Part shown: positions 1-12,540 of the stretch, piece by piece
How the letters are laid out: every line of letters begins with the position of its first letter
Numbering within the stretch: position 1 is the first letter of the stretch
Source of the DNA: Capsicum annuum
Lineage: Eukaryota; Streptophyta; Magnoliopsida; Solanales; Solanaceae
Assembly (NCBI RefSeq): GCF_002878395.1
Contig: NW_025857520.1
Span: forward strand, 236,481 to 300,480
DNA: 64,000 bases
Direction of reading: 5' to 3'
The notes under the pieces: model-generated
Told to the model about the DNA's origin: nothing
The model's database searches: none
What the model saw: only the letters and a program-made list of their open reading frames with translations
Position numbers and translations under genes: made by a program

Positions 1-2613
1 GTGTATAACATGATTTTGAAATAGTCCGTAAACTGAGGTACTGAAATATTGATAGTTGAATAACTGATAACTATACGCTATGGTCAAGCAAACCTGAAAC
101 TGAACTGAGTTGTTGATCTGATTACTAGATTGAGACTATAACTAATATTGTAACTAAGAATATAACTGAGACTCATGCTAGAACTGAATACTTTGTTCTA
201 ATAACTGAGTGATTGATATCTAGGATTACAGATAACTAGGTTATTGGTGACTATTATACTATTAACTGAGTGACTATTTCTGACAGTCATGATCTTGTGA
301 AACTAGCAGAGTTTTATACTAAGCTGAGTAACTATATCTGACAATCTTAATCTTCTGGAACTAGTTGAGTTCCACACTGAGCTAAGTGACTGTATCTAAC
401 TGTCCAAAATTTGTAGAACTGAATGAGTTCTATTCTGAGATTGAATCTAAAACTAAAACTATGGGAGGTAATCATCTAACCGACATGCCCATTTCTAAAA
501 AGATTAGGGTCCAACCTATAAACCTAGTTGGAAGGGTGTCAGTACCGTGCCATGGATTAAGACACTAAAAATCTACTCTCATATGGTAGGTGCCCTAAAC
601 AAAAATAGTGGGACCCTCATCTATCTGGTTAAGACTCCTTATCAACCCTCAACTAGTAAGTTTGATGTCTCAACCTACACTAGCAACTTAGTTCTTGAAC
701 ATAAGAACTGCTTCTAAGGATCACACCTTATACTGGCAGGTGAGTCCCTACCCTTGGATTCACTCGATGCTGAATCCTACTCCCAACTGAGTAGACACTG
801 AATTAAGTTTTCTTGTTGTACTAGGATGGACTGAACTATTACTATTTGTACTATTTAACTGACTGAACTGAGTTCACTAAGTTTCATTGACTAACAAAAA
901 TATCGGTTAACTAACTAAATACTACAGAGGTCTGAACTGAATACTGAAAACTATCGAGGTCTTAACTGAATACTGAATACTACTGAGGTCTGAACTGAAT
1001 ACTGAACTGAAATGGTTTAATACTTAGATTACTGAGATTTTCCTAAGGTCTGTAACTGAATGAAAATACAATTGATCATAACATGACTAAAACTATTCTA
1101 TAGCTGACACTGGCTATAGGTAAGTAGCTAAATTATCGAGTATTAAATACCCCCAGGACTCGATAGCATGAAAGGTAAATATCGCATAAACATGAAATAC
1201 ATAATCATGTGCACTTGTTCATAACTCATCCATAAAGATATCTTATCAAACACTTGTATGATATAACTTGCACATAAGCTAGCATGACATGATTTTCCCC
1301 ATTTAATTCACATGGGCATTCTATCAAGTACATGAGATTAATACTTGGACATGGAAATATTTTAAACATAGGAGCCAAACATGGTTACCTAACCAAAGTC
1401 GTGGATTGAGGGAAATTTACATGATATTCACTTAAAATGAGACATGGGCATTTCATCACAACATGTAAGGATCAAACATGTGGAAGGCGTGACTTTAAAG
1501 CATGGAAAATATTTATAATTATCTTAAATATGGGATCCACCAAGGAATCAAACTAAAAATCCAAGGACATGATATGTAAGCCTTTGTTCAAAATCATTCT
1601 TGTAGGCATTTCATCAAACACTTGTAATTCATGTTTAGGCTAAGCATGAGAATAGTTAAAAGTAGTAGTAATAGCATGATTCAACCTCTAAAATCACCAA
1701 TTAGGGTATAAATTTAGTAAACAATACCATTCAAACATGTGAGATTTAATATCACCCATAATTTCATGGAAACATGATATAAGCTTGAGATTCATGAAAA
1801 TATATAAACGAAATTCATGAAAGCATGTAAAGATTATAACTTTAAACTTGAAATTTTAGTTTTGTGCTCCATGGGTGAAAGAGGACACATGGATCAACTC
1901 CCACATACCTTAAAGCTTTAATCTTGAGGAGAAAGATATTCTTGAAAGTATTCTTGAATTAGAAAACTTGATTCTTGATTCTTTTCTTGAAGAAAATTTC
2001 TTGGAGTTCTTGGTGTTCTTGAGGAGGCTAGGGTTTTGTTGGGGAGAAAATGATGATTAATAGTGTATCTAATATTTTTTGGGCTGAAATTAGGTGTTAA
2101 ATGTGTATTTGGATGAGGGGAATTGACCAAAGTGTCCCTAGAACTTTTAGAAACTGAATTAGCATGTAAAACATCTTTGGATCTGCGTTAGTTTTTCGTG
2201 TTGGGGCGCAATCAACGTGATGCAGCGAGATCGCGTCGGCTTACTACCTCACATGAAAAATGCCTTAACTTTCAACTCGGTTATCAGATTTTAGCAAAAT
2301 TGGTATCATTGGAAAGATAATTCAATTATCTACAATTTGGTTATTCTTGAGCTGTAAAATTCCATGTTTATAAAAAGTTATACATGTTTAAATTAGACCA
2401 TTGTAGAGTAAAATATCAAATTTTGGACAAATCAAATGATCTTTGCTCAACTTGGCTCTAAGTGATTCCTATGAACATTTTTAATCTCAAAAGCAAATCA
2501 AACATTAGGATAAATATTTTGAAACTTCAATTCACATGGGAATCACTTAGATTATAGCTTATACACATAAGAATAATGGTCCATAGACTAGCCCAAAAAT
2601 TTAGGGTATTACA
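1..2613 (-). mobile_element. Ty3/gypsy (Tekay-like) LTR, family A, cut by window start
   Basis: Read on the minus strand, this begins at 2613 with TGTAATACCC, the usual start of Tekay-like LTRs, and runs leftwards out of the window. Positions 540-800 are the reverse complement of a similar stretch near 9700-9960 in the plus-strand solo LTR at 8288-10781 (shared phrases about 'ggtgagtccctacccttgg' and 'ggaagggtgtcagtaccgtgcc'), so both are copies of one family. The part near 2190-2340 matches the start of the complete element's LTR at 13864 (shared 'tttccaatgatacc' and 'tttttcatgtgaggcagtaag' type stretches). No polypurine tract lies to its right, so it is a 5' LTR or a solo LTR rather than a 3' LTR. 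It holds no coding sequence; the short ORFs inside it are chance. Confidence 0.8.
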
Positions 2614-5600
2614 AGGGGCAAAGGATATTGCATTTTGACCGTTGCCTACTTGCTGATAGAAAAAATGGAATGACCAACTTATTCCTAGACATGATTCACA
2701 AAAAACAACAACCAACATCATATTCTTGCTTGGTCACTTTCGTGATAAGGACTCATGACTATGGCGGGGTGGTAAGGTCAATGGTGTGATATGAAAGACG
2801 TCCAGATCTAAAGGCTATCTTGAGCAATTGCAATAATCGGTTGCATTGATATTTCTTGTATAGTAGATGCTATCATACATACAATCATACTCAATTCGAT
2901 GGAATTATTAGATCTTAAAGGGGATCTTCCATAATTTTGCACATGAGGGGTTATTTATTGGTTGAAAAATCTACGTATAATAATAATGTTATGAAGTTAT
3001 TGTATCATTATAAAAGGGATAAAAAGATCATTAATAATACAATTGATATCTCAAATGAAGAATTACTTGATTTATAGAAGAAGATTGAAGATATACCTAG
3101 TCAATTAGATGAATGTAGTATATTTAATTAAATTCCTAACTTAATCAAACTATTGATAAGAAAGGATAACCTAGCTCGCTTCATCGGTTGAGAAAGTATG
3201 AGAGGGCGTCCTTCAAGCTCTTTTCTTCATTTATAAAAATTCTTTCATCTATTCTTGAAAGCCTTTTCAATTGGCTCATTCTTCTCTTCTAGTTTTTAAA
3301 AAGGCCTCACAAATTTCTCAATACTTCCAACCATAAAGAAATCGGTAGTAGTTAGACTTAACATTGATTGAAGCAGCTGGTCGAATTTGCCCAACTCAAC
3401 TAAGAAGAACCGAACCTGACAGACACATCTTTTTCTTTTTAGGAGGGTACTTTAAGTAGTGGGTACCTCGTAGGACCTCTACCCGCCTACTCGGGTCTTG
3501 TATAGATATGCAAGAAGTCAAATCTTTGTGGAATAACTTCAATAAGAAGAAAAACAAGGCGTTAAGAGACCCTTCTGGCCCAACTATAGACACTCTAAGA
3601 TCTTTTTTCAAATTTGTTTCAGGTTAATAATTACTGTCCTCTTACTTCAAAGGGATAAACCATTATTAGACCGTAGACGCCTGTGGAAGAAAAAGTAACA
3701 AAGAAGCTTCATAGTAAGTAGTAGTATTTTAGAATCCTCACCCAAAGCAAGAAAATGGATGCTCAAAATCAAAGACTCAAAATGAACATTCTTTCGTAGA
3801 TAACAGAATAAAAAAAGAAATCGCAGAGAGGACTTCCAGGATGAGAATGAGAATGTAGGGATTGTTTTCTTTGGTAGTGATACTGCTATTAAAGAAGGAG
3901 ATCTTGTCAAGCGCACTGGATCTCAAATGAGTAAATTGGATCATTAAATATTTATAAGGAGGTAGCATATTCATTGTTGTTACTATGATAAAGTACCAGT
4001 TTGATCCTTATAAGGTCAAAATAGGAGAGCACTGATCTTGGGGTAGGCTTAATACTTAGATGCTTTCAGTAGTTATTTGCTCCACACTTGGCTACCCAGC
4101 ATGTACCATAGGCATGATAATTGGTACTCCATAGGTAGAACCTAATCTCGATAAAAAATGGAAAAGAAAGTACATCCTTAACGGCCTCTATTCCCAACGT
4201 CAATGGTTTCAAGATCATATACTCTGCCTCTTTCTTGAAAAGATCAGAGAAAGACATTGTGCTCTAGCCTAGCTAGCTAAGGCACTTTTGGAAGGAAAAG
4301 AGTATGCCAATGTGGTCAGAATCCCTGTGATGGTTCAAAAGTCATTTCAATATGAAATAGCTGGACAATCAGAATAGAAGTCCTATTTTCACCTTTCTTA
4401 AATTCTCTTTCCATGGTAACTCATCATAGTCTATTCAGGATTGATCTTTCTTATCTGAGAGTCCCAATGGATGAAAGGGCTTACCTTGGCACTCCTAATG
4501 TTTGCCTTTTCTTAGTCGTTATAGGAAAGAAATATAGATATATTTCTAGATCAATCCCTTTCCCAAGATAACGTTTGTGGTACGTCAAGATCCGTTAACA
4601 TCAGTTAATACTAGTCTGAGAGAACTAATAGATAGGGGGCCAAAAATCTTCTCCATTAGGGTTGCCACAATAAAATATACCGAAGAAGGGGAACTTCTAA
4701 CAAAAACATAATAAGATGGGGCTCTTATTCCAAACATCTCCTTCTCTACCTTCAATCCTACCTTTGAGGAAGAGGCCTCTAAGATGGGGAGGAATAGTGT
4801 GGGAAGGAAGCGAGACTAATACAAATGAATGGATAACTCTTTGAGGAGAGTGAGGGAAAGGCTGCATATTTATGCACAGACTAAGCTATTATCAGAATAT
4901 GGTGACTTCCCAAGTCTGTTGAGCATCTTCCAAAATAAGAGGTTGATCATTCAATATTTATTTGTCATATCGAAAGTGGATTTAACTTTCCCTCTTTTCA
5001 ATCTATATCAGATCTTGTGCCCCATGGAAGGAGAGAGATAGGGAGTGCCTCACAGATCCAAATCACCAAAGAGTGAGTTAATGTGAAAGCTGGCTCATTC
5101 TTCCATTCCCCAAACCCATTGTAGCTTTAAGAGAGCTCTAGTAACCAATTTATGTAAAATCTTTGTAATTCATTTTCTCTTCCTTCCTAGGTATATTCCT
5201 ACCCTACCTATCAAAAAGAAAAAAAAGTTAGTAAAGTGTTCACTTGTTTTTTCACCTAGTTTCATTCGATTTGTTATGGATTGGATGATGGGAAAAACAT
5301 AAATTCTACTCCCCGTCCTCCTTTTATATAAAATGGAGAGATAAATTGATATATTTATTGAATCCATTGGGACTGATAGGGTATAATATTTGTCATTCTC
5401 TTTCACCAAAAGTGCCGTCCAACTAGGCCATTCGTTCTAAGTTCTGGGTTGGATCGACCACATCCTGCTCAATTAAATAATGGAGAACCCCCTACTCTAA
5501 AGTAGAAAAAACAAAGAAAATAGGGACCAAGATTTGTAGTAATCTAACTCCTACCCAGTTAAGAAGGAAATCTGACTCACTCTCTTAACCATTAGAGGGA

Positions 5601-8282
5601 TAATTAAGAAAGTGTTGAGACCCAGGGAACTTCAAAGAGAGAATGGGGATAACTGACTATTACTAGAAAGAGGGGGAATTAGTGAATCTAATTTTTAGTT
5701 TCCATAGTTGGTAGAAGAAGTATCATTCACCCACACTTCATTCAGGGTGATTCGAATCAGGGGAGGACATTTGTAATGCATTGTATGTCCCATAATAGGT
5801 CCTATTCTTCTACTGAAACTCAAAAATCTGATTTTCAATATTTGAATAGATGAAGTAAAGACATGTTCTTCTTATATGTAATTTAGAGTCGCTTTTAACT
5901 GTGTTGGATCAACTACTTTAATTATAGCATTCTAGTTGCAAGTTGCTCGAGCAGTGGGTTAAAGCGTAGAGCTAATTAAAGTATAGTACTTACTGTAAGA
6001 AGAAAAACATGAACTCATTGTCAATCACTTGCAGTGATAATATGGTATTCTCTTCCACACAACCATTTTTCCTGATGAAATTTCTAGTGTACTCTAGTAT
6101 AGGTGAGTTAATAAGACTTCTTGATAGATCACGTTCGTGGAAATTATTCTCTTACTTATTTATTCAATTATTTTTCCACTTTATTGACTTCTACCTTTTG
6201 GTTGGAAAACCTATTAGTCTTGGTCTTTAGTTTAGAGAAAAAAATAAGAGAGCCAAGAGAATTTTGATGTAGTAGTGAGAAGCTAAGTTCTGTTTTTAGC
6301 TACTGCTGATCCCGTAGAGACTGGTGTCAAGATTCCGACTCAATAGATCTATCTAGTCTGAAAGAAAATGAGTTTTCTCTCTTTCTCTCACTCAATAGAT
6401 CTATCTAGTCTGATATGACATAATACAATATGAGATGATGGGATACATGTATAATACATCTTACATTCTCAATATTAAGCTTAGGAGTTTCCTGATGTAA
6501 GCTCCTGAGGTACGGGTAAAGTGAAGTTCCAACATTCCTCATAACACCGATGAACAAAGGCCGTAACTATAATGTTGATAAGAAAAAACATAGATCTAGG
6601 CAGCAAAAGGGAGTAGTAAAGGGGAAACTCGTTAGGAGAGAAGACCAGGATTTCTTAATTCTTCTAAAGACCAGTAGCATACCTGGATTTACCTTCCATC
6701 CTTCTATACTATAGTTTGGTAGAGGAACTGTCCAACTTTTCGAGGGCTGCGACAAAGGTCCCGAACCTGTCAACCATAAAAAAAGATTTTGTCCTTCAAA
6801 GATAAATCTAATAACTTTGTTACCACTCTCTTGGAGAATAGTATAAAGGCTAAATCATTAAACCTGACGGATGCTCGCTTTTTGACATCTGGTTATTAAG
6901 AAGAAACATCCCATGTATGAAAATTTTTTTAGATGAAGGTAGAACTGCAAGGATCCAACCCTCTTCACACTCATTACTCAACATAGGGCCACTGAGACTT
7001 ATAATCTAGGACCGACAAACCAAAAAATGGCTATTTCTATCGATACCATATTAAACCAAAAGCAACTGAACTCAAGGTCCACCTCTAAGAGTAAGACATT
7101 GTATTATGTCTATGTAGCAATTAGATAGAGACTTTCTCATATTTGTAGAGGTAGCTCAGCTATTGGCCTCTACCCTTAAGAGAGAAAAACTTAGAATCCT
7201 TTAATCAAAAAGACTTACTATCCTCAAATACATTTTAGAGGTCTTTGATACAATTCAATCAACCCGTTTTGATGGATACTAATAAAATAAGTCTAGAAAC
7301 CAAAAACTAGAAGATTCCTGAATCTCTTGACTTCACCACTAAGGGATTTACTAATAGTACATATGGGATTGAGGGGTCTGTGGCTGACTAATATTGCCCA
7401 TCACCATTTAGCTAGATCATGATGTTCATATCAATCTATTATGTGTCTCTCTCGCAGGCCTTGGACATGTCGTCACTTATTCCTTTCATAAATTTTGAGT
7501 TAACAGAGAGTAATGACAAAATAAAATTACTTCAACTTAGAGGTAGAGAATTACTAAACTTGCTTCCTTTCTTGCTTTCATGAAGCAAACCTTAACAAAC
7601 ATCCCTTTTATTTTCATAGATGAAAAATCCAGTGAATCAATTTAATTAGATGTCGTCCACCTAGATGCGATGCTTATCCCTCTAATCTAACCCTACCTCA
7701 TTATCCCAAGCCTGCTGTCATAATAAGAGAATAAGGGATCCAGGAGGTAATAGGCAATAATTGGGGAAATTAGGAGAAATTTGACATCCTATCTTATCTT
7801 ATATTGATTTTTCTCTTTTTGTCTTTGTGTTCCATCTTTAGGAGATCAAAGACTTAACCTGCTGGCCTGAAAAGTGAGTCTAATTGATAACATCAAATAT
7901 AGAAGAATGAGGTTGTCGAGAACTGCATAGATCTAAGACTTTCCTTCCTTGGTCTGGGAGGTAAGTTATGTAGGCATACAACTCTTGCTGTTCGCCACCA
8001 CACTAGCTGGCTGGTGCATTACCTCTATTTGAATGAGAGGTTTTAGGAGGTTGTCTAATTTTCTTAACTAAGTCTTTTAAAGGACATTTGAAGAGTTGAG
8101 AATCAAGCTAGAGCATTAAGAACTCAATATCAGCAAATCAGTCAGCTCCCTATCTCCTGCTCAAAGTTTCTTAAAAACATAGCTCCTTTTATAGAAAGTA
8201 TCATATAGATAAACTAGATAATCTTCACTAAAATAGAAAAATGTTGGCATAACTATTGCTATTTCATCTGAAGCTCCCACGC
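2614..8282. other. Non-retrotransposon block, probably nuclear copy of mitochondrial DNA
   Basis: This 5.7-kb stretch shows no LTR, primer site, gag or pol. Its texture (purine-rich runs, many GAAAG and AAGG words, balanced G and C) differs from the neighbouring LTRs and is reminiscent of plant mitochondrial spacer DNA. The only piece I can name is the organellar rRNA fragment at about 4008-4165. The open frames here are all under 90 codons and none is recognisable. That the whole block is one mitochondrial insertion is inference from texture and from that single anchor; it could be several fragments. Confidence 0.45.
4008..4165 (-). pseudogene. 3'-end fragment of mitochondrial-type large-subunit (26S) rRNA gene
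   Basis: On the minus strand this reads as the last part of a bacterial/organellar 23S-26S rRNA. The stretches 'ctgggtagccaagtg', 'ctgaaagcatctaagta' and 'accccaagat' appear in the correct order and spacing for the conserved 3' end of domain VI. The preceding 'catgcctatggta' matches the conserved segment upstream. The order TATTAAGCC after the 'catctaagta' word fits the plant mitochondrial form better than the plastid form. Differences from the expected sequence are mostly C-to-T or G-to-A. Similarity fades near 4140-4165, so this is only the terminal part of a gene normally over 3 kb. It is a nuclear relic and will not be a working ribosomal RNA. Confidence 0.78.
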
Positions 8283-8287
8283 ACTAC
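8283..8287. repeat. Left target-site duplication of solo LTR
   Basis: ACTAC immediately before the LTR start; the right copy at 10782-10786 is GCTAC. Four of five bases agree and the difference is a G/A transition. Confidence 0.6.
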
Positions 8288-10781
8288 TGTACCCCCTCCC
8301 CCCCCTTACTTTTACCTAGCTTAAATTTATCCTAAAAACGTCAAAGACTTTATTTAAATATGAATACACTTTTATATATGTGGAATTTTAAAGATTTTTA
8401 CTTTTCATTGTGTGGGAAATTGAATAAGATTTCCATCGATATAAAATTCTCCTAAATCCGACACCCGAGCGAAGAGTTATGCTATTTTAGTAAGACAGTG
8501 TACCACCTGAGCCATCAGCGTGTCGCAGAGCTAGCCAAAATGATAATTGTCAAAAACCAGTGAGCCTCCACAATATTGGTACTTCGTGCTAAGGGTCAAT
8601 TTCAGAATTGTCCTTTTCCAGTATTCCAATGTGATACCACCGCATCGCAGTGAACTTCTACGTCTCAATAAAAGTTGCAACGCGATATTGCCATGTTGCG
8701 CCACTATACAATTTCCTAGTTGTCATTTTCCACTGGCTTAGCGCGATACTGGCGTGTCACACTAGGGGTCCAGATTGGGAAATTTCACAAAAAATTAAAG
8801 TTGTGCCCAGGGTTAAATCAGTCTTTTCCCATGATTTTATTCCACCCAAATGTGGGATTTAAACCCTAAAAATGTTTAAACCCTTTATTATTCACTTTTA
8901 CCCAAAATTAATAGGTATTTCTCTCTCAAGAAAACAAACCCTAGCTCTCAAGAATCAATGTCAATCCCAAGAATTTCTCTAAGAACTCATCATATTAAGG
9001 TATGTTAGATGTTCATCCATGGATCCTTACCTTCTATGGAGCCTAAGAAACCTTTTTCGAAATACAAGATTTATGATTTATCATTTCCATGTTTGAATTA
9101 GATTGAATTAGTGTTGTTTGAGTTTTAATCCATAATTTAGATTACAATTTCCAAGAATTGATTCCAATATGTGTTGAATTACATGATAGTCATGATAGAC
9201 CCTTCAATTTGTGAGTTTATTATTGTAACCATGTTAACCCTAAGTGTTTATGATTTAATGAACCAAGTATGCTTCTTATGTGTATGATAAATTTTCTATG
9301 AGAATGAAATAAGGCCATTGTAGCATGCTAACATGTATTACCCATCCATTTATAAGTTAATGCATTAAAAGTGTTTGATGAAATGTCTCTATGAATGACT
9401 TATGGCCAAGTGAACATTGTTATGCTATTCAAGATGGTGCTATGATTTACTTTTCATACTATCGAGTCCTGGGGGTATTTAATACCCAAAAATTTAGTTG
9501 TTTATCTAGAGCTAGTGTTAGTTACAGAATAGTATCAGTCATCTCTTGATAAGTAGTACTCTTAGTCCGTTACAGAACTCAGTAGAACTCAGTCAGTTAT
9601 AGAACTTAGAAAAACTCAGTAATCTCTATATCGGTCCAGTCCAGTTCAGTATAATAAGATCAATGTCTTTCAGTTGGGAGTAGGATTCAGCACTGAGAGA
9701 CCCTAGGGATGGGATCTCACCTGTTAGCTAGGACTGGGTGCCTACAAACAATCCCTAAGTTCCAGAACTATGTAGCTAGTATAGGTTATGAGATGTCACC
9801 CGTTAGTAGGACTGATATACTCAGGGATCACCTGCTAGTTTAATACTGATCTCAGGGGTCACCTATTAGTTAGGATTGATCCACAGTAGTTACTAGTACC
9901 CATGGTATGGTGCTATCACCCTTCCAATTGGGGTTACAGATTGGACCCCAACTCAACTATGTTATCTTATTTGGGGAATGTCGGTTAGATGATTACCTCC
10001 CACAGTTTTAGTTTAAGTCTTTAGTTTAGAACTCAGTTCTATTCTACAGTATCAGGACTTTCAACTACAGTCAATCAGTATTAGTAACTCAGTTATTAGT
10101 AAATGTCAGATTATTAGTTACTCAGTTATCAAAACTCAGTACTTAGTTTCAGAAATGTTTAGATACAATATATACGTATATAGGTCCACAGTATTGCGTA
10201 CTTAGTGATTTCAGTCGTATGAGTTATTAACATATTCTCACATTCAGTTAGTTTATATTATTTAGTCAGTTATTGGTCTTGCATATGAACCGTTGCATTC
10301 AGCCTTACCTCATCGAGTATACCAGTATATTTCCATGTACTGACGCATACTTTCCTGTGCTATAATGTTTCATATCATAGGTTCGGACGCTCAGGTTCCT
10401 AAATGCACATAACTAGTTCGAATTATCAGCAACAGTTATAGTAGTGAGGTCTCATACTCTGAGGATGATAGATTACTTTAGTAAATTTAGTAGTTCATTA
10501 TTTCAGTAGTCGGAGTTAGTTGGAGACTTATCCCATCAACTCCATATTAAGATAGTTAGAGGCTTTTCAGACTAGAATATTTCAGATAGTTGTTCAGTAT
10601 TTTAGTATTTTATCCAGCTTTGATTATAGTATTTTGAACCTTATGGCATTTCAGTCTATCTTCCGTATTATTATAATATTTTTATTCAGTGTTCACAGTA
10701 CGTACCAGTCATGGGTTAGCTTATGGTCCTTCGGGGTCATAAGAACTATGTGAAGACTAGGGGTAGTCCCAGCTCGTTACA
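8288..10781 (+). mobile_element. Ty3/gypsy (Tekay-like) solo LTR, family A
   Basis: A 2494-bp LTR that starts TGTACCCC (decayed from TGTAATACCC, now with a poly-C run at 8292-8307) and ends ...CTCGTTACA. No primer-binding site follows the right end and no polypurine tract precedes the left end. With a near-matching 5-bp duplication on each side it is best read as a solo LTR left after recombination between two LTRs. Its right end (from about 10700, 'catgggttagcttatggtcc') is the reverse complement of the left end of the minus-strand solo LTR at 53933. The LTR sits inside the mitochondrial-like block. Confidence 0.75.
8505..8765 (+). repeat. Degenerate GC-rich minisatellite in solo LTR
   Basis: Several imperfect units built on the pattern 'gcgatac..gcgtgtcac' (for example near 8515, 8635, 8680 and 8740) lie about 220-480 bp from the LTR start. 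The same pattern occupies the same place in the LTRs at 13864 and 21426. Confidence 0.6.
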
Positions 10782-10786
10782 GCTAC
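10782..10786. repeat. Right target-site duplication of solo LTR
   Basis: GCTAC directly after the LTR end TTACA; partner of ACTAC at 8283-8287. Confidence 0.6.
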
Positions 10787-11455
10787 ACACAAGAATTAAT
10801 TGTTAAACAGTTGGTTCCAATATACAAACTTGCACAAAGGGCATTGATTAACAACAAGATGGACCAAAGCTCATACATAGTTTGTTCATATAGGAATTTT
10901 GGATGTTTCTAGTAAAATAGACCTTACTCCTATAGTTTAGAAGTCTCTGTCTAGTTAAAAAACTAATCCAAAGGCTTTTCATTTTATTACCCTTTTTAAA
11001 GCGGGGGAGCTTACTTCACTTGCTTACTTGGAGAGAAAAATTAGAGAAGTCATTTTTGGGGGAGAAACTATCAAACTCTCAGCCACTGTAGGTAAGACAC
11101 AGGTAGTAAACTCCAGAGGATCAAGCTTATTTGTTCGATAGGTCTACCATTACCTTCTAACTAACCTCTTCAATTTTGCTTCCATTTCAAGCCTTAGAGA
11201 ATCCGACTAAAAAATCCTAAATTAGAAAATTCACCTCCCTCTATGCCAAATTAGAAAAACAAGGATGAAATGGCCAACTTATCTTTATGATTGATTGGCA
11301 AGGTAAGCCTATAAAGGGGGAAGGTCTAAAATGCCCCCTGGAGTGAGTTCATTTTTGGAGGACTCCTTTCCCTATAATAAAAGAGTCACCCAGTGAAAGG
11401 CAAAGTAGTTAAAAAGGCTACTGGTTTGCGTCTTTATTGCCTGTGGAAGATACAG
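10787..11455. other. Unassigned block, possible continuation of mitochondrial-like DNA
   Basis: No LTR, primer site or protein signature. The texture resembles 2614-8282, and because a solo LTR with target duplications separates the two, they were once adjacent. The exact border with the copia remnant is unclear; gag similarity is convincing only from about 11500. Confidence 0.4.
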
Positions 11456-11499
11456 CTATTTAGTTTAAAGCAATAGAGCTATTTAGCTTTGGGGAAAAG

Positions 11500-11935
11500 T
11501 CTGATGAATACCTTATTTGAACATATAAAAAATGTTCTTGATGTTCGCATAAACTTTATTGTAGGTTTAGTTATGAACGAGGATTTTCAAATCATGGCGA
11601 TAATAGAGAAGTTACAACCTATGTAGAAGGACATCAAGAACTACTTAAAAAATAAGCGAAAGGAGATGTAAGTCGAAGATCTTATAGTAAGACTGTGCAT
11701 TGAAGAAGATAACAAAGCCGCAAAAAGAAGGTCGAAAAAAAACTCTGCAATAAGTGGAGAAAATATTGTATAAGACGACCATAATAACTCTAAAGAGTGG
11801 AAGAAACCTGGATAGGAAAGCAATCAGCTTAAGAATAAATTCAAGGAAAAATGCTATAACTGTGGCAAGATTAGCCACAAGTCAATGGATTGTCGCGCCT
11901 CAAAGAAAGGCAAAAGAATTACCAAGTAAATATGG
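11500..11935 (+). pseudogene. Ty1/copia gag remnant with zinc knuckle
   Basis: The broken frame encodes the C-terminal part of a copia Gag (UBN2-type), the capsid protein that packages element RNA. Visible pieces are NYLKNKRKEM near 11640, EDLIVRLCIEEDNK near 11675, and the knuckle CYNCGKISHKSMDC at about 11850-11891, which keeps all four CX2CX4HX4C ligands. In-frame TAG and TAA codons occur at places where Trp, Thr or Gln is usual. The N-terminal half is not recognisable. This is a non-functional fragment continuous with the protease region downstream. Confidence 0.8.
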
Positions 11936-11984
11936 ATGAATCCGAGAAATAAGTGGACGGTCTATGTACCATGCTATCTCAATG

Positions 11985-12540
11985 CAACTTAGTGGGAAAT
12001 CCTCGAGAATGGTAAATAAATTTTGGTGCCACCCGCTATGTTTGTGCAAATAAGGAGTTGTTTTCTGCTTTTGCTTTGGCTCAAGGCGAATAAAAGATAT
12101 ATATGTCCAACTCTGCAACTACAAAGGTTGAAGCAATAGGAAAAGTCTGCCTAAAAATGACATCAGGCAAAGTGTTGACTTTGAACCATGACCTGTATGT
12201 ACCAGAGTTACAGAAGAACTTGATTTCTCTGTCACTTCTATACAAAAATGATTTAAAATGTGTATTTTTTACAGAAAAAATGTACTTAGTAAAAGAGAAG
12301 TGTACGTAAGAAAGGGATACCTCATTGACGGCTTATTCAAAATGAATGTAACGAATGTTGAAATCAATATTAGTTCAGTTTCTTCTTACTTGCTTGAGTA
12401 TAATGATTTGTTACATGAACGATTAGGACATGTCAATAACAAAACATGGCAAAAATTGATTAACTTAGAAGTTTTGCCAAACTTTGGGTGCAATTAATCA
12501 AAATATCAAACGTTTGTGGAATCAAAGTATGCTAAGCATC
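11985..12540 (+). pseudogene. Ty1/copia protease and GAG-pre-integrase remnant
   Basis: The aspartic protease normally cuts the Gag-Pol polyprotein. Its active-site triad should read DSG followed by AT; here the codons at 12019-12027 read N-F-G followed by AT, so the catalytic Asp is lost. Downstream, one open stretch (12103-12309) encodes GKVCLKMTSGKVLTLNHDLY and PELQKNLISLSLL, characteristic of this family. A frame change near 12260-12310 leads to HERLGHVNNKTWQKL (about 12417-12461), the GAG-pre-integrase motif, and then ESKYAKHPYKS near 12520. Broken, but the family assignment is secure. Confidence 0.85.

Noticed and set aside
3647..3974. Overlapping minus-strand ORFs in the mitochondrial-like block
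   Set aside because: No recognisable mitochondrial or nuclear protein; A/G-rich sense sequence gives F/L/S-rich antisense frames by chance.
8292..8307. Poly-C run (and poly-G at 13305-13317) as structured regulatory DNA
   Set aside because: Single homopolymer runs at decayed element positions; no set of spaced G tracts that would make a convincing quadruplex.
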